From NCBI RefSeq assembly GCF_012184425.1, contig NZ_VTOW01000005.1, positions 62,001-126,000 on the forward strand: DNA of 64,000 nucleotides, read 5' to 3'. A program made the position numbers and the translations under genes. Positions 44,546 through 53,351 of this stretch are shown one piece after another. The DNA is from Candidatus Manganitrophus noduliformans. GTDB taxonomy: Bacteria; Nitrospirota; Nitrospiria; SBBL01; Manganitrophaceae. The notes under the pieces are model-generated. The model was not told the origin of the DNA. It worked only from the letters and a program-made list of their open reading frames with translations, and ran no database searches. The stretch's first letter is position 1, and every line of letters starts with the position of its first letter.

Positions 44546-45942
44546 AAATCCAATTTCCCGATACGACTTCACTGACCTCCATGCAAGGGATTGAATTGAA
44601 GCAGGGGGCGCTCACGAAAGAGGGGCCGGTCCTCTTTCCACAATATCCTTGGGAGGGAATTCACGCCTATCTTTACGGTTCGGTTTTGGAGAGAAACGGA
44701 CAGCTCCATATGTGGTATCAATCCTATCTCGACGGAGATGATTTCTTCGTGAACTATGCGCGATCCCGCGACGGGAAAAAATGGGAGAAGCCCCTCATCA
44801 ACAAATGGCGGGTCGATGAGAGGCGGTTTTATCCCACCATCGAATCGGAGAAAGAAAGAGAAACAAAGGCGATTGCGTTCAGAAATGGAAGTCCCGGTTA
44901 CTGGAAGACGAACATCGTCTCGACTTACCACATCCCGAGCGTGATCTACGATCCGGAAGATTCGAAGCGCCCCTATAAATTATTCGGCTTTACCAATGAA
45001 GGCTACCGCGTCGCATTTTCAAAGGACGGGATTCACTTCAAGGAGTATGAGGGAAACCCCGTCCTCCCGCTGATGCGATTTCCGAATCCGAAAACAAAGA
45101 AAAATTGGGTCAGCGACGTCTCCCCCGTTTTTAAGGACGATCTAAAAAAGAAGTTTATCGCCTTTGCCAAAACCTACGTCATCGATGAAGAGGGGAGGAC
45201 GCGGCGATCGGTCGGTTATTCTGAAAGCGACGACTTTATCCGGTGGTCGCCGCCCGAAACGATCTGGACCCCCTCCGCGGCGGACGATCGGCTGGCCGTC
45301 GCGCGCGGATTCAAGTGGGCCGACTTCTACGGGCTTTGCGGTTTCAATTACGGCGCCGGTTACCTCGGACTTCTCTGGCTCTTTTACATGGATTATGAGT
45401 TTGCAAAAGGAACCCACGAGGGGAAGATGGAAGTCTTCCTCGCCACCAGTCCCGACGGGAAACAGTGGAGCCGCTTCTCGGATGAGCCGTTGATTCCGCT
45501 GAGCGAATCGGGATGGGACTCGGGGATGATCACCACGGCGAATCTCCCCCTCTTCAGGAAAGAGGGAATCGATCTCTACTACGGCGGGTCGAATTTCAGC
45601 CACGGCGTCGGCAACGCCCAACTTCTGTTCGACGAACAGAGCCATCGGTTCAGCGTCGGCCTGGCCACGTTGAGGAAAGATGGGTTTGTGTATGCCGCCG
45701 GCGCGAAGGGGACGATGACGACAAAACCGTTGACCTGTCTAAAAGGAACCCTCCGGATCAATGCAGACGCCACCGGGGGAAGGGTGAGGATCAATCTGTG
45801 CAAAGGGGGACAACCGGTTGAATCTTTCCGGATGGAGGGGATCGATTCTTCGGATCACCTCCTTCGAACCGGCGTAAGGGGAGAGGTGACGTTGAAAATT
45901 TCCGTCGAAGGGGCGAAGCTCTATTCTCTGGAGGTGTGTTGA
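44542..45942 (+). CDS. Glycosidase-like beta-propeller protein
   Basis: This 466-residue protein has repeated blades with the pattern of GH32/43/62-type five-bladed propellers: HMWYQSYLDGDDFFVNYARS, DGKKWEKP, SVIYDPEDSKRPYKLFGF, VAFSKDGIHFKEYEGNPV and FLATSPDGKQWSRFSDEPL. The last 90 residues look like a small beta-sandwich. No signal peptide is seen, so it is probably cytosolic, which is odd for a hydrolase; a sugar-binding or transglycosylating role is possible. It overlaps the reductase gene by ATGA. No confident family can be assigned. Confidence 0.6.
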   Translation: MKIQFPDTTSLTSMQGIELKQGALTKEGPVLFPQYPWEGIHAYLYGSVLERNGQLHMWYQSYLDGDDFFVNYARSRDGKKWEKPLINKWRVDERRFYPTIESEKERETKAIAFRNGSPGYWKTNIVSTYHIPSVIYDPEDSKRPYKLFGFTNEGYRVAFSKDGIHFKEYEGNPVLPLMRFPNPKTKKNWVSDVSPVFKDDLKKKFIAFAKTYVIDEEGRTRRSVGYSESDDFIRWSPPETIWTPSAADDRLAVARGFKWADFYGLCGFNYGAGYLGLLWLFYMDYEFAKGTHEGKMEVFLATSPDGKQWSRFSDEPLIPLSESGWDSGMITTANLPLFRKEGIDLYYGGSNFSHGVGNAQLLFDEQSHRFSVGLATLRKDGFVYAAGAKGTMTTKPLTCLKGTLRINADATGGRVRINLCKGGQPVESFRMEGIDSSDHLLRTGVRGEVTLKISVEGAKLYSLEVC

Positions 45943-45943
45943 C

Positions 45944-47983
45944 ATGCCGCGTGCGGTGGTGGTTCAGGCCAGAAACGGTTCCAGTCGTTATCCGCGGAAG
46001 ATGCTCCATCCTTTACTTGGACGGCCGGCGATCGAATGGGTCCTGGAGCGATGCGAGAAGATCGCGATTGATCAACGGATCTTGGCCACCTCCGAGGCAA
46101 AGGAGGACGATCCTTTGGCGGAGATTGCCCAGAGGCGCGGTTGGCAGGTGGTCCGGGGGAGCGTGGAGGATGTCCTCAGCCGGTTTGCCAAGGCGGTCCG
46201 GGCCTATCGGCTCGACGCGGTGGTCCGGATCACCGGCGATTGTCTTCTCACCGACCCTCGGCTTGTCCAGCATGCGCTGGCCCAATTCGATGCGCTTAAG
46301 CCCGACTACCTGATCCTAACGAAGATCATCGACGGCTTCGACGTGGAGGTGATGTCGGGGAAGGCGATCCTGAAGGCCGACTCGGAGGCGAAGCTGCCGT
46401 CCGAGCGGGAACATGTAGGGCCGTATCTTCGACGATCAAAGCGGTTCAACACCGTCTTCCTTCCTTATGAGGAGGACCTCTCCCACATTCATCTCAGTCT
46501 CGATTACAAGGAAGATGCCGACGTTCTCGAAGCGATCCTCAAACAATTGGAAGGACGCGACTTCACCTACGCCGACGTGGCGGGTCTCGTCAAAGCGAAT
46601 CCCTCATTGGTCGAAAAGACGAAACACATCGTGCCGAACGAGGGATATCGGCGCTCCTTGGAAGGGGACAAGACCGGCATTCAAGCGATGAAAGGGAAGC
46701 CGCTCCGATTCGAGAAGAGTCTCTCCCAATTCGACAAGGTGATGCGGATCATCCCGGGGGGATCGCAGACCTTCAGCAAGTCGTCCCTCCAGTTCAGCGT
46801 CGGCGCCGCGCCGCTTTTCGTGCGGGAGGGAAAGGGGGCGCTTCTGACCGATCTCGATGGAAACCGATTCATCGACTTCACGATGGGGCTGGGGGCCTGT
46901 CTTCTCGGGTATGCGTTTGAGCCGGTCAACCGAGAGATCGAGGCGACGCTGAAAAAAGGAACCGCGTATACGCTCTCTCACCACTTGGAATACGACCTGG
47001 CCGAGCTGCTCACCCGGATCATCCCCTCCGCCGAGATGGTCCGGTTCGGGAAGAACGGCTCCGATGTCACCTCCGCCGCCGTCCGTCTGGCGCGGGCCGC
47101 CACCGGGAGGGAAATCGTCGCCTGCTGCGGTTATCACGGCTGGCAGGATTGGTATATCGCCACCACGACGCGAAGCCTCGGCATTCCGGAAGAGGTCAAG
47201 AAAAAAACGGTCACGTTCCAGTACAACCGGATCGAGAGTCTTCAGGCCGTTTTCGACCGCTATCCGAATCAGATCGCCTGTGTGATCCTGGAGCCGGTCA
47301 GCCTGGAGGCGCCTCAAAAGAATTTCCTCGCCAAAGTGAAGAAGATGGCGCACGAGCAGGGAGCGATTCTGGTGTTCGACGAGGTGGTCACCGGCTTTCG
47401 GTTTGATATCGGCGGCGCGCAGGCCTATTTCGATGTGACCCCCGACCTCGCCTGTTTCGGCAAGGCGATGGCCAACGGAATGCCGGTCTCCGCGATTGTC
47501 GGAAAACGGGACATCATGAAGCTCTTCGATGAGATCTTCTTCTCATTTACTTTCGGGGGAGAGACCCTTTCGATTGCGGCGGCGATCGCGACGATCCAAT
47601 ACATCCTAGAAAATAAGGTGACCCCTTTCCTTTGGAAGCAAGGAGAGCGGTTGAAAAGCGGAATCGAGCAGCAGATTCGTGAGAAGGGTCTCGAAGCGAC
47701 CCTTTCGATCGAAGGCTATCCGATCCGGACGGTCCTCAATTTCAAAGGGGAAGAGAAAGCGGTCCTGAAGATGAAAACCCTTTTCCAGCAAGAGTGCGTC
47801 AAGCGAGGGGTTCTCTTCACCGGAGGGCATAATGTTTCTCTCCCTCACGATCATGAAAAAATCGACCGGGTTTTGTCGGTCTACGACGAGGTGATGGAGA
47901 TCCTGAAATACACCCTGGAATACAACCTGCTTGATGAAATGATCGAAGGACGGCTCCTGGAGCCGGTCTTTCGGAAGGTTTAG
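45944..47983 (+). CDS. SpsF-type cytidylyltransferase fused to class III aminotransferase
   Basis: This 679-residue protein joins two enzymes. Residues 1-235 match SpsF/NeuA-like CMP-sugar synthetases (VVVQARNGSSRYPRKMLHPL, VVRITGDCLLTDP, SEREHVGPYL). Residues 250-650 match HemL-like PLP aminotransferases (ADP-like IPGGSQTFSKSS, VRFGKNGSDVTSAAVRLARA, YHGWQDWY, LVFDEVVTGFRF and the PLP Lys507 in FGKAMANGMP). No separate pseF is present, so the first domain is the likely CMP-pseudaminate-type synthetase. The aminotransferase may act on a sugar or glycan precursor rather than glutamate semialdehyde. The two halves normally occur as separate genes. Confidence 0.8.
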   Translation: MPRAVVVQARNGSSRYPRKMLHPLLGRPAIEWVLERCEKIAIDQRILATSEAKEDDPLAEIAQRRGWQVVRGSVEDVLSRFAKAVRAYRLDAVVRITGDCLLTDPRLVQHALAQFDALKPDYLILTKIIDGFDVEVMSGKAILKADSEAKLPSEREHVGPYLRRSKRFNTVFLPYEEDLSHIHLSLDYKEDADVLEAILKQLEGRDFTYADVAGLVKANPSLVEKTKHIVPNEGYRRSLEGDKTGIQAMKGKPLRFEKSLSQFDKVMRIIPGGSQTFSKSSLQFSVGAAPLFVREGKGALLTDLDGNRFIDFTMGLGACLLGYAFEPVNREIEATLKKGTAYTLSHHLEYDLAELLTRIIPSAEMVRFGKNGSDVTSAAVRLARAATGREIVACCGYHGWQDWYIATTTRSLGIPEEVKKKTVTFQYNRIESLQAVFDRYPNQIACVILEPVSLEAPQKNFLAKVKKMAHEQGAILVFDEVVTGFRFDIGGAQAYFDVTPDLACFGKAMANGMPVSAIVGKRDIMKLFDEIFFSFTFGGETLSIAAAIATIQYILENKVTPFLWKQGERLKSGIEQQIREKGLEATLSIEGYPIRTVLNFKGEEKAVLKMKTLFQQECVKRGVLFTGGHNVSLPHDHEKIDRVLSVYDEVMEILKYTLEYNLLDEMIEGRLLEPVFRKV

Positions 47984-47993
47984 GGAGACGAAG

Positions 47994-49238
47994 ATGGCGG
48001 AACTTCGACGCTGCACCCGGTGTGTTCTTCCGGAGACCCACGAAACAATCACCTTCGACACGGAAGGGGTCTGCAACATCTGCCGCCAGCAGGAGTACAA
48101 GCAGACCCAGATCGATTGGGCGGCGAAGAAAAAGGAACTCGATCTTTTGATCGCGGCGCATCGGGACAAATCCGATTACGATTGCATCATCCCTTTCAGC
48201 GGCGGCAAAGACAGCACCTGGACCCTCTACTATCTCGTCAAGGAATACGGCCTCAGGCCGTTGGTGGTCCGTTTCGATCACGGATTTCTCCGTCCGAACG
48301 TGATCGAAAACACCCGTCGGACCCTCCGGAAACTGGGGGTCGATTTCCATCACTTTACCCCGAACTGGAAAGTGGTGCAGAAGTTGATGCTTCAGACGTT
48401 TCTGGAGAAGGGGGACTTTTGCTGGCATTGCCACGCCGGGATCTTCGCCTATCCGATGTGGGTCGCTCTCCGCTACAATGTTCCGCTGGTGATGTGGGGA
48501 GAGCCTTCCTCGGAATATACGGCTTATTATAGTTACGACCAGCCGGAAGAGGTCGACGAGAAGCGCTTTAACCGTTACGTGAATTTGGGAATCACCGCAC
48601 AAGATATGCTCGTTCGGCTGGAGGGGGCGGGGGAAAGTGTGGTTGACGAGCGGGATCTGAAACCGTTTACTTACCCCCCGCTCAAAGAGTTGCGGAAGAT
48701 CCATTATCGATCGGTCTGCCTCGGCTCTTACATCCCTTGGGACGTCAAGCGGCAGGTGCGGATCATTCAGGAAGAGTTGGGGTGGAGCGAAGATCAGGTG
48801 GAGAATGTCCCCCCGGGTTATGGATACGAAAAGATCGAATGTTACATGCAGGGGGTCCGGGATTACATCAAATTCATCAAACGAGGATACACCCGTCCCT
48901 CCCATCTCGCCTCTCTCGATATTCGAAACCACCGGATGACCCGTGAAGAGGCGGTCGCGTTGATCCAAAAATACGAAGGGAAGCGCCCGCCCAGTCTCGA
49001 TCTGTTTCTGGAGTATGTCGGCTTGAGTGAAGAAGAATTTGTTCAGATCGCCCTTAGCCACGTCGTTTCACCTTACGAGCATGATCCGTTGAAGGTTCTT
49101 CCGGGAGAGAAGCTCCACGATTTTGATCTCTGGTCGAGACAAGGCGCCATGCCTCGGAAAGAGGCGGAGGTTCAGCTCAATCGGTGGCGGCAGAGAAATG
49201 CACAAGCAGGTGTGACGAACGACAAAGGGGCTCCATGA
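47994..49238 (+). CDS. N-acetyl sugar amidotransferase (PseA/WbpG/LegH type)
   Basis: This 414-residue PP-loop ATPase converts an acetamido group to an acetamidino group with ammonia. It has two Cys pairs (CTRCVLP, CNIC) near the N-terminus, the PP-loop IIPFSGGKDSTWTLYYL, a further CWHCHAG motif and LVMWGEPSSEY. Pseudaminic acid loci use PseA, P. aeruginosa O-antigen WbpG and legionaminic acid PtmG in this role. The next two genes encode the HisH/HisF-like ammonia supply known to accompany WbpG. It overlaps hisH by ATGA. Confidence 0.9.
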   Translation: MAELRRCTRCVLPETHETITFDTEGVCNICRQQEYKQTQIDWAAKKKELDLLIAAHRDKSDYDCIIPFSGGKDSTWTLYYLVKEYGLRPLVVRFDHGFLRPNVIENTRRTLRKLGVDFHHFTPNWKVVQKLMLQTFLEKGDFCWHCHAGIFAYPMWVALRYNVPLVMWGEPSSEYTAYYSYDQPEEVDEKRFNRYVNLGITAQDMLVRLEGAGESVVDERDLKPFTYPPLKELRKIHYRSVCLGSYIPWDVKRQVRIIQEELGWSEDQVENVPPGYGYEKIECYMQGVRDYIKFIKRGYTRPSHLASLDIRNHRMTREEAVALIQKYEGKRPPSLDLFLEYVGLSEEEFVQIALSHVVSPYEHDPLKVLPGEKLHDFDLWSRQGAMPRKEAEVQLNRWRQRNAQAGVTNDKGAP

Positions 49239-49852
49239 TCGGCCTCGTCGATTACGGAATGGGAAATCTCCTCTCGGTCCGTCATGCATTGGAGATGGTC
49301 GGGGCCGAAGTGACCCTTTGCCGGAATGGAGAAGATCTGAGACAGGTTGAACGGATTGTTCTCCCCGGCGTCGGCGCGTTCCGGGATTGCATGATGAATC
49401 TCAAGAAGCGGGGCCTGATCGAAGCTTTGGAAGAAGCGGTGCTTCGTTTGGGCAAGCCGATCCTGGGGATCTGTCTCGGAATGCAGGCGATGGCCCGGCG
49501 AAGCTTCGAGGGAGGGGAGCATCCCGGGCTCGGTTGGCTGGAGGCCGATGTGGTTCGACTTCATCCCGATCCGCCGGCCCTTCGCGTCCCGCAGATCGGC
49601 TGGAATGAGATCCGTTACCGGACGGGGAGTCCGTTTTTCAAAACGCTTCCTCCGTCGCCCGATTTCTACTTCGTCCACTCTTATTTCGTAAAATGCGACG
49701 ATCAGGCGATCATCGAGGCCACCTGTGATTATGGCGGGCCGGTGACCGCCGCGGTCCGGAAGGGGAACATCTTCGCGACACAGTTTCATCCGGAGAAGAG
49801 CCAGGATTACGGCCTGAAGGTCCTGGAGCATTTTCTCAGTTGGAAGCCGTGA
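49235..49852 (+). CDS. HisH-like glutamine amidotransferase subunit
   Basis: This 205-residue class I glutamine amidotransferase has VDYGMGNLLSVRHALEMVGA, LPGVGAF, the nucleophile elbow GICLGMQAMARRS (Cys80) and TQFHPEKSQDYG. It releases ammonia from glutamine for its HisF-like partner. Because it lies between a PP-loop amidotransferase and a HisF that lacks a catalytic Asp, it serves sugar amidination rather than histidine synthesis. ATG 49235 is set by the ATGA overlap. Confidence 0.9.
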   Translation: MIGLVDYGMGNLLSVRHALEMVGAEVTLCRNGEDLRQVERIVLPGVGAFRDCMMNLKKRGLIEALEEAVLRLGKPILGICLGMQAMARRSFEGGEHPGLGWLEADVVRLHPDPPALRVPQIGWNEIRYRTGSPFFKTLPPSPDFYFVHSYFVKCDDQAIIEATCDYGGPVTAAVRKGNIFATQFHPEKSQDYGLKVLEHFLSWKP

Positions 49853-49859
49853 GGGGACG

Positions 49860-50648
49860 ATGCTGAAGCGCCGATTGATCCCGAAGCTTCAGATGAAGAC
49901 GAGCGCTCATGGCGGATCGGATCGAAAAGTCCTGGTCACCACCATTCAATTTAAGGAAGTCCTGGAGATCGGCGATCCGGTTTCTCAGGCGAAGATCTAC
50001 GAAGCGCAGGCGGCGGATGAGCTGATTTTTCTCGATCTGGATGCTTCGTCGGATCATCGCAAGCCGATCTTGGAGGTGATCCGCAGAGCGGCCGAGGAGA
50101 TCTTCATGCCGTTTACAGTCGGAGGTGGGGTGAGGTCGATTGATGATTTTCGAGATCTCCTCTCGAGCGGGGCCGATAAGGTCAGCATCAACACCGCGGC
50201 TGTTGAAACCCCGGACCTTATCAACGATGCGGCGGAGGTCTTCGGCGCGCAGTGTGTGGTGTTGAGCATCGACTGTCGAAGCGAAAAAGAGGGGGGCTTC
50301 CGGGTGTGGATCAACGGAGGAAGAATCAAAACAGAGCTCGACCCGGTCGCGTGGGCGATCGAGGGGGAAAAACGAGGCGCGGGCGAGATTCTGCTGACGT
50401 CGATCGACCGCGACGGGATGCGCTGCGGACTCGATCTGGAGCTGACCCGGCGGGTGGCGGAAGCGGTCTCGATTCCGGTGATCGCGTCGGGCGGGTGCGG
50501 CGCGGCCTCTCATTTCGTGGAGGGGCTCCAAACCGGACGGGCCGATGCCGTCGCCGCCGGCACGTACTTTTGTTTTAAAGATGAAAACCCGATGCAGACC
50601 CGGTCCCAAATCCGGAATGCCGGAATTCCGATTCGAATGCATCGATAG
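49860..50648 (+). CDS. HisF-like synthase subunit (sugar-amidination paralog)
   Basis: This 262-residue TIM-barrel protein has ADELIFLDLDAS, FTVGGGVRSIDDF, SINTAAVE and VIASGGCGAASHF, typical of HisF. The N-terminus reads RRLIPKLQMKTS: position 11, the catalytic Asp of imidazole glycerol phosphate synthase (LDVKDG), is Gln here, while the later Asp in LSIDCR is kept. That change occurs in the WbpG-associated HisF2 paralogs and supports an ammonia channel for the amidotransferase at 47994. Confidence 0.88.
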   Translation: MLKRRLIPKLQMKTSAHGGSDRKVLVTTIQFKEVLEIGDPVSQAKIYEAQAADELIFLDLDASSDHRKPILEVIRRAAEEIFMPFTVGGGVRSIDDFRDLLSSGADKVSINTAAVETPDLINDAAEVFGAQCVVLSIDCRSEKEGGFRVWINGGRIKTELDPVAWAIEGEKRGAGEILLTSIDRDGMRCGLDLELTRRVAEAVSIPVIASGGCGAASHFVEGLQTGRADAVAAGTYFCFKDENPMQTRSQIRNAGIPIRMHR

Positions 50649-50663
50649 AAGGGAGGGGGACGG

Positions 50664-51257
50664 GTGCCAGAGGCCGGGGGCCGGAAAAAAGGTGAAGCAT
50701 TGACCTACTTTTTGGAAGGAAAACGGATTTACCTCCGCGAGGTGCGGCCTTCGGACGTCAATGAACGTTATTATCGTTGGATGAACGATCCGGAGATCAC
50801 CCGATTCCTGGAGAGCCGGTTTGCGCCGAACGCGATCGAAAATCTCCGTGACTATGTCGCCGGAAAACTGGGGGATCGCGACAATCTCTTTTTGGCGATT
50901 GTCCTAAAAGAAGAGGATCGCCACATCGGCAATATCAAGTTGGGCCCGATCCAGTGGATTCACCGTCTGGCCGACATCGGCCTCTTGATCGGCGAGAAAG
51001 ATTGCTGGGGGAAGGGGTATGCTACTGAAGCGATTCAGCTGGTTTCCGATTATGCTTTCAACGTTTTGAATCTCCATAAGGTGGCCGCCGGATGTTACGG
51101 CCCGAATGAAGGCTCCGCCCGGGCCTTTCAAAAGGCCGGTTTCGTGGTGGAAGGGGTTCGAAAGGAGCAGTTTTATTCAAACGGATCTTATGTCGATGAT
51201 ATTCTCTTGGGCCTCATTCGGCCCGACTGGAATCAAGGAAAGCGAGCGACGGGATGA
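50664..51257 (+). CDS. GNAT N-acetyltransferase, RimJ/RimL-like
   Basis: This 197-residue acetyltransferase has IYLREVRPSDVNERYYRWMN, IGNIKLGPIQWIHRLADIG, the acetyl-CoA loop KDCWGKGYATEAI and NEGSARAFQKAGF. It starts at GTG 50664 with GGGAGGGG five bases upstream. A second GNAT at 55405 looks closer to PseH, so this one may acylate another amine of the nonulosonic acid. It overlaps pseG by ATGA. Confidence 0.82.
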   Translation: MPEAGGRKKGEALTYFLEGKRIYLREVRPSDVNERYYRWMNDPEITRFLESRFAPNAIENLRDYVAGKLGDRDNLFLAIVLKEEDRHIGNIKLGPIQWIHRLADIGLLIGEKDCWGKGYATEAIQLVSDYAFNVLNLHKVAAGCYGPNEGSARAFQKAGFVVEGVRKEQFYSNGSYVDDILLGLIRPDWNQGKRATG

Positions 51258-52243
51258 TCAAAGTTTTGATTTTAACGGAAGGGCGCCGGGAGATCGGCTT
51301 CGGACATGTCACCCGATGCACCGCGTTGTATCAGGCGTTCGAGGAGAGGGGGATTCCGGCCGAGCTGATCGTGGAAGGGGATGAGAGTGTCGTGGGGCTG
51401 CTTCACGGGAAACAATACCGAATCCTTTCTTGGCGGAGCGATCGGTCGAAGCTCTCTTCATTGATGACGGGCGCCGAAATTATGGTGGTCGATTCTTATC
51501 TCGCCGAGAAGGGGGTCTACGAGGCTGTCTCGAAGCAGGCGAAATGCCCCGTTTTCATCGACGATACTCAGCGGCTCGACTATCCTGAGGGGGTGGTGGT
51601 GAACGGAACCCTTTACGCGGAGGAGATGGATTATCCGCAAGGGGGCGGAAGGAGCTATCTGTTGGGGAGCAAATATATTCTCCTTCGCAGGGAATTCTGG
51701 GAGGCGCCCCAGAGAGATACCCCAGAGACGATCGGTCGTATTCTGATCACGTTCGGCGGAGATGATGCGCGCGGGATGACGCCGAAGGTATTGAGTTTGC
51801 TCGTCGACGCTTTCCCGGAGTGCAGCAAGAGGGTCATCATCGGAAAAGGTTTCCGGGACGTTGAAAAAATTGAGCGGTTGAAGGACAGCCGTACCGAGCT
51901 GATTTATTTTCCCGGCGCCGATGGGATGAAGAGAGCCATGCTCGATTCCGACGTGGCCGTCTCCGCCGGCGGGCAAACACTCTATGAGTTGGCGAGGATC
52001 GGTTTGCCGGCGGTCGCGATGGCCGTCGCGGAGAATCAGGTGAACAACGTGATGGGATGGGAGCGCGCCGGCTTTATCGATTACGCCGGCTGGTGGGAAA
52101 ATCACACCGCCCTTGAAAGAGTCCTCACCTCTCTCATTCAGTTGAGAGATCAAGGGGAAAGAGCGCGAAGAGGTCATATCGGGAAAAGACTCGTCGATGG
52201 GGGAGGAAGCGGGCGCGTCCGAGATTTCGTATTGGGACTTTAG
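51254..52243 (+). CDS. pseG: UDP-2,4-diacetamido-trideoxy-altropyranose hydrolase PseG
   Basis: PseG removes UDP to release the free hexose for PseI. The 329-residue GT-B-fold protein begins VLILTEGRREIGFGHVTRC, with the glycine-rich loop and catalytic His, and has VFIDDTQRL, ILITFGGDDARGMTPKVL and VSAGGQTLYELARIGLP. The start overlaps the GNAT stop by ATGA. The last 47 bases overlap the next gene if that starts at 52197. Confidence 0.9.
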   Translation: MIKVLILTEGRREIGFGHVTRCTALYQAFEERGIPAELIVEGDESVVGLLHGKQYRILSWRSDRSKLSSLMTGAEIMVVDSYLAEKGVYEAVSKQAKCPVFIDDTQRLDYPEGVVVNGTLYAEEMDYPQGGGRSYLLGSKYILLRREFWEAPQRDTPETIGRILITFGGDDARGMTPKVLSLLVDAFPECSKRVIIGKGFRDVEKIERLKDSRTELIYFPGADGMKRAMLDSDVAVSAGGQTLYELARIGLPAVAMAVAENQVNNVMGWERAGFIDYAGWWENHTALERVLTSLIQLRDQGERARRGHIGKRLVDGGGSGRVRDFVLGL

Positions 52244-53351
52244 ATCCGCCGGCGAGAAAGAGACGGCTTTCATGATGAAATCGACAATTAAAATCGGCCC
52301 GATCGACCGGCTGGTCCTCTTCGGAGGGGGGCCGTTGATGGTCGCGTTCGCAAAAGAGGCGATCAAGCGAAAAATCAAAACGACCCTCTTCGCCGTGAAA
52401 CGCCACCTTGAAGAGGCGCTGGAAGGAGGGGCCGGTCCCACGTTGCGCGAGGTGTTGGAGAAAGAAAAGATCCCTTTCTTCCATGCCGACGATATCAACC
52501 GCGCCCCGGAGCTTCGGTCTGCGGTTTCAATCGGGACGATCGGGATCGGGCTCGGCGAGACATACACTTTTTCGAAGGAGACGATCGCCCTCTTTCACGG
52601 GAAGCTCTTCGATTTTATGACGATCCGGCTTCCGCAATATCGGGGGGGGGCGCACTTTACCTGGCAGATCCTTCGAAAGAACCGGATCGGCTGTTGGAAT
52701 ATTCAGGTGATCAATGAAGCGATGATCCCCGGCGTCTACGACTCCGGCGAGATCTTAAAATCGAGGGAGTATCTCCTCCCGCCGTCGGCCAAGATCCCGA
52801 ACGATTATTACGACGCCGCGCACGAGGAAGGGTTCAAGCTCTTCTGCGAGTTTCTCGATGAAGTCCAGGCCGGGAAAGAATTCGGGCTGGCAAAACTCCA
52901 GGAAAACTTCAGCTCCTATTTCCCGAGGCTTCATACCCTGCGGCATGGATGGATCAACTGGTCGTGGAATTGCGACGAGATCGAGACGATGATTTCCGCC
53001 TTTGACGATCCTTATCCGGGGGCGTCGACTTTTTTAAACGGCCGTCGGGTTTTTCTGAAACAATGCCAAGCCGATGCCGGCGAGGGGACGTTCCATCCTT
53101 TTATGTCGGGGCTGATCTACCGGATGGCCGATCGCTCCGTTTTCATCGCGACCCGCGAGGGGGCGCTGGTGGTCCGCAAGGTGTCGGATGAAAAGGGGCG
53201 CGATTTGATTCCTACTCTCAACGTCGGACACCGGTTTTTCACGCCGATGAAGGTCCTGGAGGAGGCGATGCTCTACAGCGCCGAGTACAATGCGGCCGGC
53301 CTGGTAGAAGAACAGGGTGGGACACTGCATGCAACGGAGGAAGAAAAATGA
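52197..53351 (+). CDS. Formyltransferase-fold protein of the glycan locus
   Basis: This 384-residue protein has a Rossmann start VLFGGGPLMVAFAKEAIKRK and a formyltransferase-like core: IRLPQYRGGAHFTWQILRK, QVINEAMIPGVYDSGEIL and DYYDAAHEEG. In active 10-formyl-THF transferases the segment before LPxYRG carries a catalytic Asn-His pair; here it reads FDFMTIRLP, without that His, while the later Asp is kept. It may be a divergent sugar N-formyltransferase or have a new function. ATG 52197 is poorly supported by a ribosome site; ATG 52272 or 52275 are alternatives that avoid overlap with pseG. Confidence 0.68.
   Translation: MGEEAGASEISYWDFRSAGEKETAFMMKSTIKIGPIDRLVLFGGGPLMVAFAKEAIKRKIKTTLFAVKRHLEEALEGGAGPTLREVLEKEKIPFFHADDINRAPELRSAVSIGTIGIGLGETYTFSKETIALFHGKLFDFMTIRLPQYRGGAHFTWQILRKNRIGCWNIQVINEAMIPGVYDSGEILKSREYLLPPSAKIPNDYYDAAHEEGFKLFCEFLDEVQAGKEFGLAKLQENFSSYFPRLHTLRHGWINWSWNCDEIETMISAFDDPYPGASTFLNGRRVFLKQCQADAGEGTFHPFMSGLIYRMADRSVFIATREGALVVRKVSDEKGRDLIPTLNVGHRFFTPMKVLEEAMLYSAEYNAAGLVEEQGGTLHATEEEK

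Noticed and set aside
46680-47983. Glutamate-1-semialdehyde aminotransferase (hemL)
   Set aside because: The fold and PLP lysine match, but the fusion to a cytidylyltransferase and the glycan-locus context argue against haem synthesis.
49235-50648. Histidine biosynthesis genes hisH-hisF
   Set aside because: The HisF lacks the first catalytic Asp, no other his genes are present, and a PP-loop sugar amidotransferase overlaps hisH. A role in sugar amidination fits better.
52197-53351. Methionyl-tRNA formyltransferase (fmt)
   Set aside because: The catalytic Asn/His segment is not conserved and the gene is embedded in a sugar-modification operon, away from def or other translation genes.
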